Below are positions 15,990-25,580 of a DNA stretch of 64,000 nt, in pieces. Position numbers and translations under genes: made by a program. The DNA comes from Bradyrhizobium genosp. SA-3 (GTDB lineage Bacteria > Pseudomonadota > Alphaproteobacteria > Rhizobiales > Xanthobacteraceae): assembly GCF_004212635.1 (NCBI RefSeq), contig NZ_PSRT01000008.1, positions 1 through 64,000 on the forward strand. Reading direction: 5' to 3'. The notes beneath the pieces are model-generated. The model saw nothing but the letters and a program-made list of their open reading frames with translations, searched no databases and was not told the origin of the DNA. Position 1 is the first letter of the stretch; each line of letters begins with the position of its first letter.

Positions 15990-17413
15990 GCGCCCGTCCC
16001 ACCCACCGTGATGCGTTCCATCAGAAGCGACGGCTGGCCGACGCCGACAGGCACGCCCTGGCCGTTCTTGCCGCAGGTGCCGATGCCCGTGTCGAGCGCG
16101 AGGTCGTTGCCGATCATGCGGATGCGATGCAGGTCGGTCGGCCCGTTGCCGATCAGCATGGCGCCCTTCAGGGGCGCTCCCAGCTTGCCGTTTTCGATCT
16201 TGTAGGCCTCGGTGCACTGGAACACGTACTTGCCCGAGGTGATGTCGACCTGGCCGCCGCCGAAATTCGCGGCGAACACGCCGTTCTTCACCGAGGCGAG
16301 GATCTCGGCGGGATCGCGCTCGCCCGCGAGCATGTAGGTGTTGGTCATGCGCGGCATCGGCACATGGGCGTAGCCCTGGCGGCGGCCGTTGCCGGTCGGC
16401 TTCATGTTCATCAGGCGCGCGTTCTGGCGGTCCTGCATGTAGCCGACCAGAATGCCGTCCTCGATCAGCACGGTGCGATTGGTCGGCGTGCCCTCGTCGT
16501 CGATCGAGAGCGAGCCGCGGCGCGAGGCGATGGTGCCGTCGTCGACCACGGTGACGCCCTTGGCCGCGACCTGCTGGCCCATCAGGCCGGCGAAGGCCGA
16601 GGTCTTCTTGCGGTTGAAGTCGCCCTCGAGGCCATGGCCGACCGCTTCATGCAGCATCACGCCGGGCCAGCCGGCGCCGAGCACGACGTCCATCTCGCCG
16701 GCCGGAGCCGGAATCGATTCCAGATTGACCAGCGCCTCGCGCAGCGCGCCGTCGGCAGCTTCGCGCCAGGATCTGCTCTCGATGAATTCGCCATAGCCGG
16801 CGCGACCGCCATAGCCCTTGCTGCCGCTCTCCTGGCGGTCGCCCTGGCCGGCGACGACGGAGATGTTGACGCGCACGAGCGGGCGGATGTCGCGATAGCT
16901 CTCGCCGTCCGGCCGCAGGATCTCGACGACCTGCCAGGTCGCCCCTAAGCTGACGCTGACCTGCCGCACCCGCGGATCCTTGTCGCGCAGATAGGCATCG
17001 ATCTCGGCGAGCAGTTTTACTTTGGTCTCGAAGCCGGGGGCATCGAGCGGATTGTCGTCACTGTAAAGCCGCACGTTGGTATGCGCTGGCGGGGCGGCAA
17101 AACTGCCGGAGTAGCCGCCGCGCACGGCCGCGACCGCGTCCGCAGCGCGAATCAGCGCCGGTAGCGACACGTCGGAGGAATGCGCATAGCCGACCGCATC
17201 GTCCTTGACGGCGCGCAGGCCAAAGCCCTGCGAGGTGTCGTAGGTCGCCTGTTTCAGCCGCCCATTGTCGAACATCAGCGCTTCGGTCTGGCTGTATTCC
17301 AGGAACAGTTCTCCGTCGTCGGCACCGGCAAGCCCGCGCGCGACCTCGTTGCGAACCTGGTCGCGATCGAGATTGGCGCGGTCGAGCAGGGAGGTTGTGG
17401 CAGGGTTGGTCAT
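15986..17413 (-). CDS. tldD: Metalloprotease TldD
   Basis: 475 residues from the ATG at 17413, chosen over an ATG four codons upstream because only the former has a GGACGGA site. The zinc motif HEAVGH (H255, E256, H260) identifies the metallopeptidase TldD/PmbA family. The 'ENGKLGAPLKGAMLIGNGP' region and C-terminal 'GTCGKNGQGVPVGVGQP' are also typical. TldD works with TldE/PmbA to degrade unfolded or peptide substrates (modified peptides, CcdA antitoxin) in the cytoplasm. No pmbA is seen in this window. Co-transcribed with lepB. Confidence 0.95.
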   Translation of the reverse strand: MTNPATTSLLDRANLDRDQVRNEVARGLAGADDGELFLEYSQTEALMFDNGRLKQATYDTSQGFGLRAVKDDAVGYAHSSDVSLPALIRAADAVAAVRGGYSGSFAAPPAHTNVRLYSDDNPLDAPGFETKVKLLAEIDAYLRDKDPRVRQVSVSLGATWQVVEILRPDGESYRDIRPLVRVNISVVAGQGDRQESGSKGYGGRAGYGEFIESRSWREAADGALREALVNLESIPAPAGEMDVVLGAGWPGVMLHEAVGHGLEGDFNRKKTSAFAGLMGQQVAAKGVTVVDDGTIASRRGSLSIDDEGTPTNRTVLIEDGILVGYMQDRQNARLMNMKPTGNGRRQGYAHVPMPRMTNTYMLAGERDPAEILASVKNGVFAANFGGGQVDITSGKYVFQCTEAYKIENGKLGAPLKGAMLIGNGPTDLHRIRMIGNDLALDTGIGTCGKNGQGVPVGVGQPSLLMERITVGGTGA

Positions 17414-17529
17414 GCGTCCGTCCATTATCGGGGGATGTGGGGCAAGATAATGGTTTCGGGCCGGTTCCGCGAGGGCGCGAAGCCTCACATTACGGAAACA
17501 ATAGGATCGCAACCGCCGGTACAGCTGTC

Positions 17530-18063
17530 CTACGGCAGCTTGTCGTAACCCTCACCCAGCCCGTTCAGGCTGAGCGGGAAGCCGATGCCTTCTTCCGGGG
17601 TCTCGAAGATGATGAAGGTCGCGGTCTTGGCGCTGCGGAGCTGGCCCAGCAGCTTGTCGTCCATCACCACTTCCGCGACGCAGCCGTTAGGCAGGCATCT
17701 GACGAAACCGGCGCGGCCGACGTCCTGGTTGTCGAGCTTGAGGCCGAGGCCGGAGGGCAAGAGCACGCCGAGCGGGGCGACCACCCGCATCAGGCGGCTC
17801 TTCTGGTCGGCGGTCTTGAGCACGATCACGGTCAGGCCGGCATTGGAGCGGTCTTCCGCCACCACGCTCTGGATCAGCGCGCATTGCTCGGTCTGGGCGC
17901 CGGGCGGGGTGTCACAGCGGATCTGCCAGTCGCCATGGACGGAGCGCACCGCGCCCTGCGCACGGGCAAGGCCGGGCAGCGCCAGGAAGGCGACCGCCGC
18001 CAGCAGGGCGGCCAGCATCGTGAGGCCGCCAGCCTGCCTTGCCATGCATCTCGAAAGCCCCAT
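17530..18063 (-). CDS. Invasion-associated locus B (IalB)-like secreted protein
   Basis: 177 residues from the ATG at 18063, preceded by GAGGGA at 9 nt. It has a signal peptide (hydrophobic run LAALLAAVAFLALPGLARAQ). The mature part has the IalB pattern: 'VHGDWQIRCDTPPGA', a Cys pair separated by about 10 residues (IRC ... QCALIQ), 'RLMRVVAPLGVLLPSGLGL' and 'GFVRCLPNGCVAEVVMDD'. Family members are periplasmic or outer-membrane-associated proteins of unclear biochemical role; Bartonella IalB aids erythrocyte invasion. A second role in this organism cannot be inferred. The gene is separated from tldD by 116 bp. Confidence 0.85.
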   Translation of the reverse strand: MGLSRCMARQAGGLTMLAALLAAVAFLALPGLARAQGAVRSVHGDWQIRCDTPPGAQTEQCALIQSVVAEDRSNAGLTVIVLKTADQKSRLMRVVAPLGVLLPSGLGLKLDNQDVGRAGFVRCLPNGCVAEVVMDDKLLGQLRSAKTATFIIFETPEEGIGFPLSLNGLGEGYDKLP

Positions 18064-18332
18064 CGGGTCGGTCCCTCTGCTCGCCTGGGTCGCTCGCACC
18101 TGACGGACTGATACGGGAAAGACGGCGTCTTGAAGGCAATTCCCAAGCAAATTCCGCGCCGCCGCGCACCACCATCGCCCGCACGAATCAGGTTCCTGCG
18201 CGGCTGTCTGCCAGTGCCTACCGCGGGCAATTCCGCTGTCAAGCCGCAGCATACCGGGAAACGGTATTTTTGTCTGATCTTACTAGGAAATATCTTGCGG
18301 GTGATGCTTGGCAGATGAGGCCCAAGACTGCA

Positions 18333-18346
18333 TTGCGATAGATCAA
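18333..18346. promoter_or_regulatory. FixK2/FNR-type box upstream of coxB
   Basis: TTGCGATAGATCAA fits TTG(A/C)-N6-(T/G)CAA, the FixK2 consensus of Bradyrhizobium. It lies 166 bp upstream of the coxB start inside a 448-bp non-coding region. That region also holds a 13-bp palindrome GTTTCC-C-GGAAAC (18454-18466), closer to coxB. Whether FixK2 activates or represses here cannot be read from sequence. Confidence 0.6.
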
Positions 18347-18453
18347 GAATTATGGTTTGAGAGGCTTGATTTCGGCGTTCTAGCGATCTGGCCCCAATCC
18401 CTCTTAGAGGTATTCTTGTGCGGCGGTTTGTCAGACGGGCGGATCGAATAAGC

Positions 18454-18466
18454 GTTTCCCGGAAAC
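18454..18466. promoter_or_regulatory. Perfect palindrome GTTTCC-C-GGAAAC upstream of coxB
   Basis: A 13-bp perfect dyad 46 bp upstream of the coxB start codon, in the likely 5' leader or promoter. It is a candidate operator or small mRNA hairpin; no protein can be assigned. Confidence 0.35.
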
Positions 18467-18511
18467 AGGGGAATGCACGTGGGGTGATTTCGTAAGGGGA
18501 GCGCGAACGGC

Positions 18512-19351
18512 ATGAGGATGTCGATGGGCCGGATGGGCCGGCAGTTGCTGGGATTGGCCGTGGCGGGTCTGACGCTGGCGACGGGCGGTGTGGCATTCGC
18601 CGAGCTCGGGCAACCGGCGCCGTGGGAGTGGACGCTCCAGCAATCCGGCTCGCCGGTGATGGACAACATCGTCTGGTTCCACAACTTCCTATTGGTGCTG
18701 ATCACCCTGATCACGCTGTTCGTCCTGGCGCTGCTCGTGGTCGTGGTCATCAAGTTCAATGCGAGGGCCAATCCGGTGCCTTCGCGGACCACCCACCACA
18801 CGCTGATCGAGGTGGTGTGGACCCTGGTTCCGGTGCTGATCCTGGTCGGCATCGCGGTGCCGTCGTTCCGCCTCCTGTTCCTCGAGCTCGATGTGCCGAA
18901 GGCGGATCTGACCGTCAAGGCGACGGGCAAGCAGTGGTACTGGTCCTATGCCTATCCTGATAACGGCAAGTTCGAGTTCGACTCGCTGATGGCCCAGGAC
19001 AAGCAGCCCCGCCTGCTCGGCGTCGACAACGAGATGGTGGTGCCGGTCAACAAGGTGATTCGGGTCCAGACCACGGGCGCGGACGTCATCCACGCCTTCG
19101 CGCTGCCGGCTTTCGGCGTCAAGATCGACGCCATTCCGGGGCGGCTGAACGAGACCTGGTTCAAGGCCACCAAGACCGGCATGTATTACGGCCAGTGCTC
19201 GGAACTGTGCGGCAAGGATCATGCCTTCATGCCGATCGCGATCCGCGTGGTCAGCGACCAGGAGTTCGCCTCCTGGGTCGAGACGGCGAAGAAGAAATTT
19301 GCGAGCGGCCGCACCAGCACCTACGCCTCCGCGGCCGGCCCGACGCAGTAA
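18512..19351 (+). CDS. coxB: Cytochrome c oxidase subunit II (aa3-type)
   Basis: 279 residues. The first ATG is at 18512 after AAGGGGAG; ATGs at 18518 and 18524 are possible alternatives. There is a signal peptide (ending GGVAFA), then two transmembrane helices (about 55-78 and 95-115) and a periplasmic cupredoxin domain. The CuA ligands are all present in CSELCGKDHAFM: C229, E231, C233, H237 and M240, with the partner His in 'DVIHAFALPAFGVK'. 'KQWYWSY' is the aromatic electron-entry region. It receives electrons from cytochrome c. First gene of the oxidase cluster. Confidence 0.97.
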   Translation: MRMSMGRMGRQLLGLAVAGLTLATGGVAFAELGQPAPWEWTLQQSGSPVMDNIVWFHNFLLVLITLITLFVLALLVVVVIKFNARANPVPSRTTHHTLIEVVWTLVPVLILVGIAVPSFRLLFLELDVPKADLTVKATGKQWYWSYAYPDNGKFEFDSLMAQDKQPRLLGVDNEMVVPVNKVIRVQTTGADVIHAFALPAFGVKIDAIPGRLNETWFKATKTGMYYGQCSELCGKDHAFMPIAIRVVSDQEFASWVETAKKKFASGRTSTYASAAGPTQ

Positions 19352-19378
19352 GCGCCGGGCGAAGGCTCGAGGGACTGA

Positions 19379-21055
<1,677 letters not shown>

Positions 21056-21114
21056 GCCATCGTCCGCGGCGCCTGTGACGGGCGCCGCGGCTGTTCACGA
21101 AGCGAGTTGATTAA

Positions 21115-22059
21115 GTGTCCGTCCTCGACCACAACGCCATCGACATCAATCCCCGCATCTCCGAAGCGGAGGTCGGCGATTACATCGCGCTGCTCAAGCC
21201 GCGGGTGATGTCGCTGGTGATCTTCACCGCGCTGGTCGGGATGGCGATGGCACCCGGGTATTTCCACCCCGTGCTGGCGATCACCTCGCTGCTCTGCATC
21301 GCCGTCGGTGCCGGCGCCTCCGGCGCGCTCAACATGGCGCTCGAAGGCGACATCGACGCCAAGATGTCGCGCACGGCGAACCGGCCGATCCCGCGCGGCC
21401 GCATCACCCGTCCCGAGGCGATGGCGTTCGGCATGACGCTCGCTTTCTTCTCGGTGATGACGCTCGGTATCCTCGTCAACTGGATCGCGGGCGCGCTGCT
21501 CGCCTTCACCATCTTCTTCTACGTCGTGATCTACACGATGTGTCTGAAGCGCTGGACCGCGCAGAACATCGTGATCGGCGGCGCCGCCGGCGCGCTGCCG
21601 CCGGTGGTGGCCTGGGCCGCCGTGACAGGCACGGTCGACGTCGAGCCGCTGCTGCTGTTTGCCATCATCTTCTTCTGGACGCCGCCGCACTTCTGGGCGC
21701 TGGCGCTGTTCCGCTCCGACGATTACGCCCGCGCCGGCATTCCGATGCTGCCCAATGTCGCCGGCCCCGACGCGACGCGCCTCCAGATCCTGCTCTACAC
21801 CATCGTGCTGATCGGGGTCGCCGCGGCGCCCTGGGCGCTCGGCTATTTCGACGCCATCTACGGCATCGTCTCGCTGATCCTTGGTGCCGGCATGCTGGTG
21901 CTCGCCATCAACGTCTACATGCGCCGCGAGCGCAGCCAGTCGCTGCGCGCGACCCGCAAGCTGTTTGCCTTCTCCATCCTTTATCTGTTCGCGCTATTCG
22001 CGACTTTGCTGGCCGAGGTCGTGTTCCGGGCGCTTGCTCCGATGGCATGGGGCGCATGA
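21115..22059 (+). CDS. ctaB: Protoheme IX farnesyltransferase (heme O synthase)
   Basis: 314 residues from a GTG at 21115. It is a UbiA-family prenyltransferase with eight to nine transmembrane helices. Asp-rich motifs are visible: '[19 protein letters not shown]' (N-x5-D-x-D variant) and the cytoplasmic '[17 protein letters not shown]' followed by 'PDATRLQI'. It farnesylates heme B to heme O, the precursor of the heme A used by CoxA. Its position between coxA and ctaG matches the conserved rhizobial assembly-gene order. No ctaA (heme A synthase) is present in this window. Confidence 0.96.
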   Translation: MSVLDHNAIDINPRISEAEVGDYIALLKPRVMSLVIFTALVGMAMAPGYFHPVLAITSLLCIAVGAGASGALNMALEGDIDAKMSRTANRPIPRGRITRPEAMAFGMTLAFFSVMTLGILVNWIAGALLAFTIFFYVVIYTMCLKRWTAQNIVIGGAAGALPPVVAWAAVTGTVDVEPLLLFAIIFFWTPPHFWALALFRSDDYARAGIPMLPNVAGPDATRLQILLYTIVLIGVAAAPWALGYFDAIYGIVSLILGAGMLVLAINVYMRRERSQSLRATRKLFAFSILYLFALFATLLAEVVFRALAPMAWGA

Positions 22060-22066
22060 GGCAGGG

Positions 22067-22231
22067 ATGGCCGACAAACCCGAGCCAGATGGAATCGTCC
22101 TCACCGAGGCGCAGAAGAAGAGCCGTCGTCAGCGCTCGATCGCGATCGCGCTCGCGCTCGGCGTGCTCGTGGTGCTGTTCTTCGCCGTCACCATGGTCAA
22201 GGGACCGGCAGTTCTAGTGCGACCGATGTAG
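22067..22231 (+). CDS. coxF: CoxF-like small membrane protein
   Basis: 54 residues from the ATG at 22067, with CAGGG just upstream, starting 8 nt after the ctaB stop. A Lys/Arg-rich cytoplasmic N-terminus (QKKSRRQR) precedes a single transmembrane helix (about 28-47: [20 protein letters not shown]). It occupies the position of the small coxF gene found between ctaB and ctaG in rhizobial cox clusters. The exact role is unknown; a structural or assembly role for the oxidase is implied only by context. Confidence 0.8.
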   Translation: MADKPEPDGIVLTEAQKKSRRQRSIAIALALGVLVVLFFAVTMVKGPAVLVRPM

Positions 22232-22236
22232 GAAAG

Positions 22237-22875
22237 ATGGATCACGAGCCGACCATATCGGAGGACGTCAGCGCCAAGCCGGCCAAGCGCCGCGGGCTGG
22301 GTCGCGATGTGGTGGTCGCCTCGATCTGCGGCGGCGTGGTGGCGCTGATGGTGGGGGCATCCTACGCGGCGGTGCCGTTCTACAACTGGTTCTGCCGCGC
22401 CACCGGCTTCAACGGCACCACCCAGGTCGCGACCTCCGCGCCGGCGACCGGCCCGATCGCGCGAAAAATCTCGGTGCGTTTCGATTCCAACGTCGCGCCC
22501 GGCCTGCCCTGGAAATTCGAGCCCGAGCAGAGCGAGATCGAGGTCAATATCGGTCAGGTCACGACGGTCTACTACACCGTGACCAACCAGGCCGCGCGCA
22601 CCACCGCGGGCCAGGCCGCCTATAACGTCGCGCCGCTGACGGTCGGGTCATACTTCCAGAAGATCAACTGCTTCTGCTTCACCGAGCAGACCATGGCGCC
22701 CGGCGAGAAACGGGAGATGCCGGTCGTGTTCTACGTCGATCCGTCGATCGCCGACGACCACGAGAATGACGGGCTGAACACGATCACGCTGTCCTACACG
22801 TTCTATCCGGTGAAGGATCCCGTGGTGAAGCCGCTGGCATCCGGCGAAGGCGACAAACGCAAGGGAAATCTCTGA
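22237..22875 (+). CDS. ctaG: Cytochrome c oxidase assembly protein CtaG (Cox11)
   Basis: 212 residues. One N-terminal transmembrane helix (about 27-47) anchors a periplasmic immunoglobulin-like domain. The copper-binding pair is C145-F-C147 in [10 protein letters not shown], plus a conserved Cys in '[10 protein letters not shown]'. '[14 protein letters not shown]' and the closing '[10 protein letters not shown]' are Cox11 hallmarks. It delivers copper to the CuB centre of CoxA. It starts 5 bp after coxF. Confidence 0.96.
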   Translation: MDHEPTISEDVSAKPAKRRGLGRDVVVASICGGVVALMVGASYAAVPFYNWFCRATGFNGTTQVATSAPATGPIARKISVRFDSNVAPGLPWKFEPEQSEIEVNIGQVTTVYYTVTNQAARTTAGQAAYNVAPLTVGSYFQKINCFCFTEQTMAPGEKREMPVVFYVDPSIADDHENDGLNTITLSYTFYPVKDPVVKPLASGEGDKRKGNL

Positions 22876-22954
22876 TCGCCGGGCTCACGACTCGGGGGTT
22901 GGACACAAGGGGATAAGTGCCTGATAGGCACGGGATTGAGGAGAGAGACCGCAT

Positions 22955-23850
22955 ATGGCAACGGCGCACACCAAGCATCACGACTATCATCTGGTCGATC
23001 CCTCTCCCTGGCCGGCGTCGGCTCGCTGTCGGCCTTCATCATGGCGGTCGGCGCGATCGCCTGGATGCACCACATGTTCTCGGCTGCGCCGATCGTGTTC
23101 GGCGTCGGCACCGTCGGCGTGCTCTACACCATGGCGAGCTGGTGGGGCGACGTGATCAAGGAAGCCCAGTACAAGGGCGACCACACCCGCGTCGTGCAGC
23201 TCCATCACCGCTACGGCATGATCCTGTTCATCGCGTCCGAGGTGATGTTCTTCGTGGCCTGGTTCTGGGCTTATTTCAACGCGGCGCTGTTCCCCGCCGA
23301 CGCCGTCCATGCCACCCGCGATGCGGTGTTCGGCTGTGGCCTCGGCACCCAGGCCGGCGCCTGCTCCGTTCCCGGCACCTGGCCGCCAAAGGGCATCGAG
23401 ACCTTCGATCCCTGGCATCTGCCGCTCCTGAACACGCTGATCCTGCTCACCTCCGGCACCACCGTGACCTGGGCGCACCACGCGCTGCTCGAGAACGATC
23501 GTCAGGGCCTGAAATACGGCCTGATCCTCACCGTCGTGCTGGGTGCGCTCTTCACCTGCGTGCAGGCCTATGAGTACAGCCACGCGGCGTTCTCGTTCGG
23601 CGGCAACGTCTACGGTGCGACCTTCTTCATGGCGACCGGCTTCCACGGCTTCCACGTGCTGGTCGGCACCATCTTCCTGCTGGTCTGCCTGATCCGCGCC
23701 TATGCCGGCCACTTCACGCCGAAGCAGCATCTCGGCTTCGAGTTCGCCGCGTGGTACTGGCACTTCGTCGACGTGGTCTGGCTGTTCCTGTTCCTCTGCA
23801 TCTATGTCTGGGGACAGGGCGCCGAGACCATGGCCCACGGTGCTCACTGA
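22955..23850 (+). pseudogene. coxC: Cytochrome c oxidase subunit III, with one apparent single-base deletion near the 5' end
   Basis: The N-terminus expected for Cox[21 protein letters not shown], starts at an ATG at 22955 but runs out of frame after about 22 codons. The remainder ([20 protein letters not shown] ... [15 protein letters not shown]) continues one frame over from about 23018. One extra base at 23014-23018 (GGCGTC read as GGCGGTC) restores a 298-residue, seven-helix subunit III. It contains the conserved '[13 protein letters not shown]' and '[14 protein letters not shown]' segments. CoxC stabilises the aa3 oxidase. A frameshift in an otherwise pristine oxidase operon is more likely a sequence error than a real inactivation. 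Confidence 0.92.
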
Positions 23851-23871
23851 GCCGGTGAGGCAGATGATCAG

Positions 23872-23900
23872 AAGGGGCGGCCGCTGGGCCGCCCTTTCGC
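23872..23900 (+). terminator. Putative terminator after coxC
   Basis: Stem AAGGGGCGGCC-GCTG-GGCCGCCCTTT with one mismatch lies 22 nt after the coxC stop. Only a short T-run follows, so termination may be partial and allow read-through into the DUF983 and SURF1 genes. Confidence 0.5.
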
Positions 23901-23949
23901 TTTCCGGCCGCCGGAAGCTTCGGCGGAAACTGTGATAGAGTTTGCCATC

Positions 23950-24351
23950 ATGAACGACACCGCCGGCCCATCCGAGTCTGAAACCACCGTCCTGCAAAGC
24001 GCGCTGCGTGGGCTCGCCTGCAAATGTCCGCGCTGCGGCCAGGGCAAGCTCTATGCGGGCTTCCTGACGCTCGCGCCTCGCTGCGACCGCTGCGGGCTCG
24101 ACTACGCTTTCATCGATAGCGGTGATGGTCCGGCGATCTTCATCATCATGCTGGCCGGAGCGATCGTGGTCGGCTGCGCGCTTGTCGTCGAGGTCAAGTA
24201 TCAGCCGCCCTTCTGGCTGCATGCGGTGCTCTGGCTGCCGCTGATCCTCGCCACCACGCTATTGCCGCTGCGCGCGATGAAGTCGCTGCTGATCGCGCTG
24301 CAATTCCACCACAAGGCGGCGCCGGGCCGGCTCATCGACCGCGCGAAATGA
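23950..24351 (+). CDS. DUF983 family protein with zinc-ribbon motif
   Basis: 133 residues from the ATG at 23950; a GTG six codons upstream is the alternative. A double CxxC ribbon (CPRCGQGKLY ... CDRCGLDY, about 27-52) is followed by two hydrophobic helices (about 60-80 and 88-108). This is the DUF983 pattern, a small membrane-associated family often found beside cox genes in alphaproteobacteria. Function unknown; context suggests a link to oxidase assembly or metal handling. Its stop overlaps the SURF1 start (ATGA). Confidence 0.88.
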   Translation: MNDTAGPSESETTVLQSALRGLACKCPRCGQGKLYAGFLTLAPRCDRCGLDYAFIDSGDGPAIFIIMLAGAIVVGCALVVEVKYQPPFWLHAVLWLPLILATTLLPLRAMKSLLIALQFHHKAAPGRLIDRAK

Positions 24352-25100
24352 ACGGGAGTGTGCGCAAGCCTCGCGTGGCCGGCTTTGCGCTGTTCACGTT
24401 GCTCCTGACGGCCGTCTTCGTCGCACTCGGCATCTGGCAATTGCAGCGCCGGACAGCCAAGCACGAGCTGATCGCCGCTCTCACCGAACGGCTTGCAGCC
24501 GCGCCGGTCGCGCTGCCGGCGCCCGCGCAATGGGCTGCGCTCAATCCCGCGCGCGACGAATTTCGCCGCGTCAGCTTCACCGCAATCTACGCAGCCCTGC
24601 CCGATGCGATGGTCTATTCATCCGGCTCGGCCGTGCGCAAGGACGCCGCCGGCCCCGGCACCTGGGCGTTCCTGCCGGCGCGGCTTCCGAGCGGCGAGAT
24701 GGTCGTGATCGATGCCGGCTTCGTGGAGAACACGATGCAGGATCGCAGCGTCGAGGATCGCGCGGTGAGGCAGCTCGTCACGGGTCAGCCGGTCGTGCTC
24801 ACCGGCTACCTCCGGTTCCCGGAACCAGCAGGCTGGCTGACACCGGCGGAGAACCGCGACAAGCGGCTCTGGTTCGTGCGCGATCATCGGGGAATCGCGA
24901 GCGCGCTCGGCTGGGGGACGGTCGCGCCGTTTTATGTCGACCTCGAGCAGCCGATGCCCGAGAACGGCATTCCACGTCCCGGTCCGCTCGACCTGCATTT
25001 GAAAGACGATCACCTGCAATACGCCATCACTTGGTTCACGCTCGCAGGCGCCCTGTTGATCGCTTTTGCGGTGTGGGCGAAGGGGCGGCGGCCGAGCTGA
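24348..25100 (+). CDS. SURF1 family cytochrome oxidase assembly protein
   Basis: 250 residues. Two transmembrane helices flank a periplasmic domain, the first at about 10-30 ('FALFTLLLTAVFVALGIWQLQR') and the second near the C-terminus ('HLQYAITWFTLAGALLIAFAVW'). 'LGIWQLQRR' and 'HLQYAxTWF' are the SURF1 signatures. In bacteria SURF1 proteins (Shy1-like) assist heme a insertion into subunit I. The ATG overlaps the DUF983 stop, so the two are translationally coupled. Last gene of the cox assembly group. Confidence 0.93.
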   Translation: MNGSVRKPRVAGFALFTLLLTAVFVALGIWQLQRRTAKHELIAALTERLAAAPVALPAPAQWAALNPARDEFRRVSFTAIYAALPDAMVYSSGSAVRKDAAGPGTWAFLPARLPSGEMVVIDAGFVENTMQDRSVEDRAVRQLVTGQPVVLTGYLRFPEPAGWLTPAENRDKRLWFVRDHRGIASALGWGTVAPFYVDLEQPMPENGIPRPGPLDLHLKDDHLQYAITWFTLAGALLIAFAVWAKGRRPS

Positions 25101-25214
25101 ATTTGTCCGTAGATCCACGAGGGAACCCGGTATCGCCCGGGCTTTACCGTTCAGCGCATATTCACGAGTGTAGCCCTAAGCGGCCAGTGCTTGTCTGCGG
25201 CAGAGGATTGCAGC

Positions 25215-25580
25215 GTGAGTGATTTCGATCAGATGGGAATTGTCGTCGATTGGGTGGACGCCTGTCGGAAGGGCGACCTCACGTCGCTGCTCGATCTCTA
25301 TGCCGACGACGCCCAGCTCGAGTGCATGTGCAACGGCATGCACCGATATTGCGGCCGGAGCGAGCTCGAAGCCTATTGGCAGCCGCGCCTCAGCGCCTTC
25401 GCGTCAGTGGGTTTCGGACTGGAGGAGATCCATCCCGCGCCGCATGGCGTCGAACTCGAATATTCCGTCGCCGGCGCGCTGCACATTCATGCTTCGTTTC
25501 GCTTCAGCCCCGAAGGCAAGATCCGCAGCACGCTGTGCGCGCCGGCGCGGCAGAGCGCGCATGCCGGTTGCGCGTGCTAG
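25215..25580 (+). CDS. SnoaL/NTF2-like protein
   Basis: 121 residues from the GTG at 25215, which has GAGG 8 nt upstream; a TTG eight codons earlier is less likely. 'MGIVVDWVDACRKGDLTSLLDLYADDAQLEC' and 'CGRSELEAYWQPRLSAF' give the helix-helix-strand opening of the NTF2 fold. The Cys-rich C-terminus is unusual. Its function cannot be named. The stop codon overlaps by 4 bp, tail to tail, with the convergent histidine-kinase gene, leaving no room for a terminator. Confidence 0.75.
   Translation: MSDFDQMGIVVDWVDACRKGDLTSLLDLYADDAQLECMCNGMHRYCGRSELEAYWQPRLSAFASVGFGLEEIHPAPHGVELEYSVAGALHIHASFRFSPEGKIRSTLCAPARQSAHAGCAC

Noticed and set aside
18251..18271. Small hairpin ATACCG-GGAAA-CGGTAT followed by T's upstream of coxB
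   Set aside because: Only 6 bp of stem and no upstream plus-strand gene; too weak to call a terminator.
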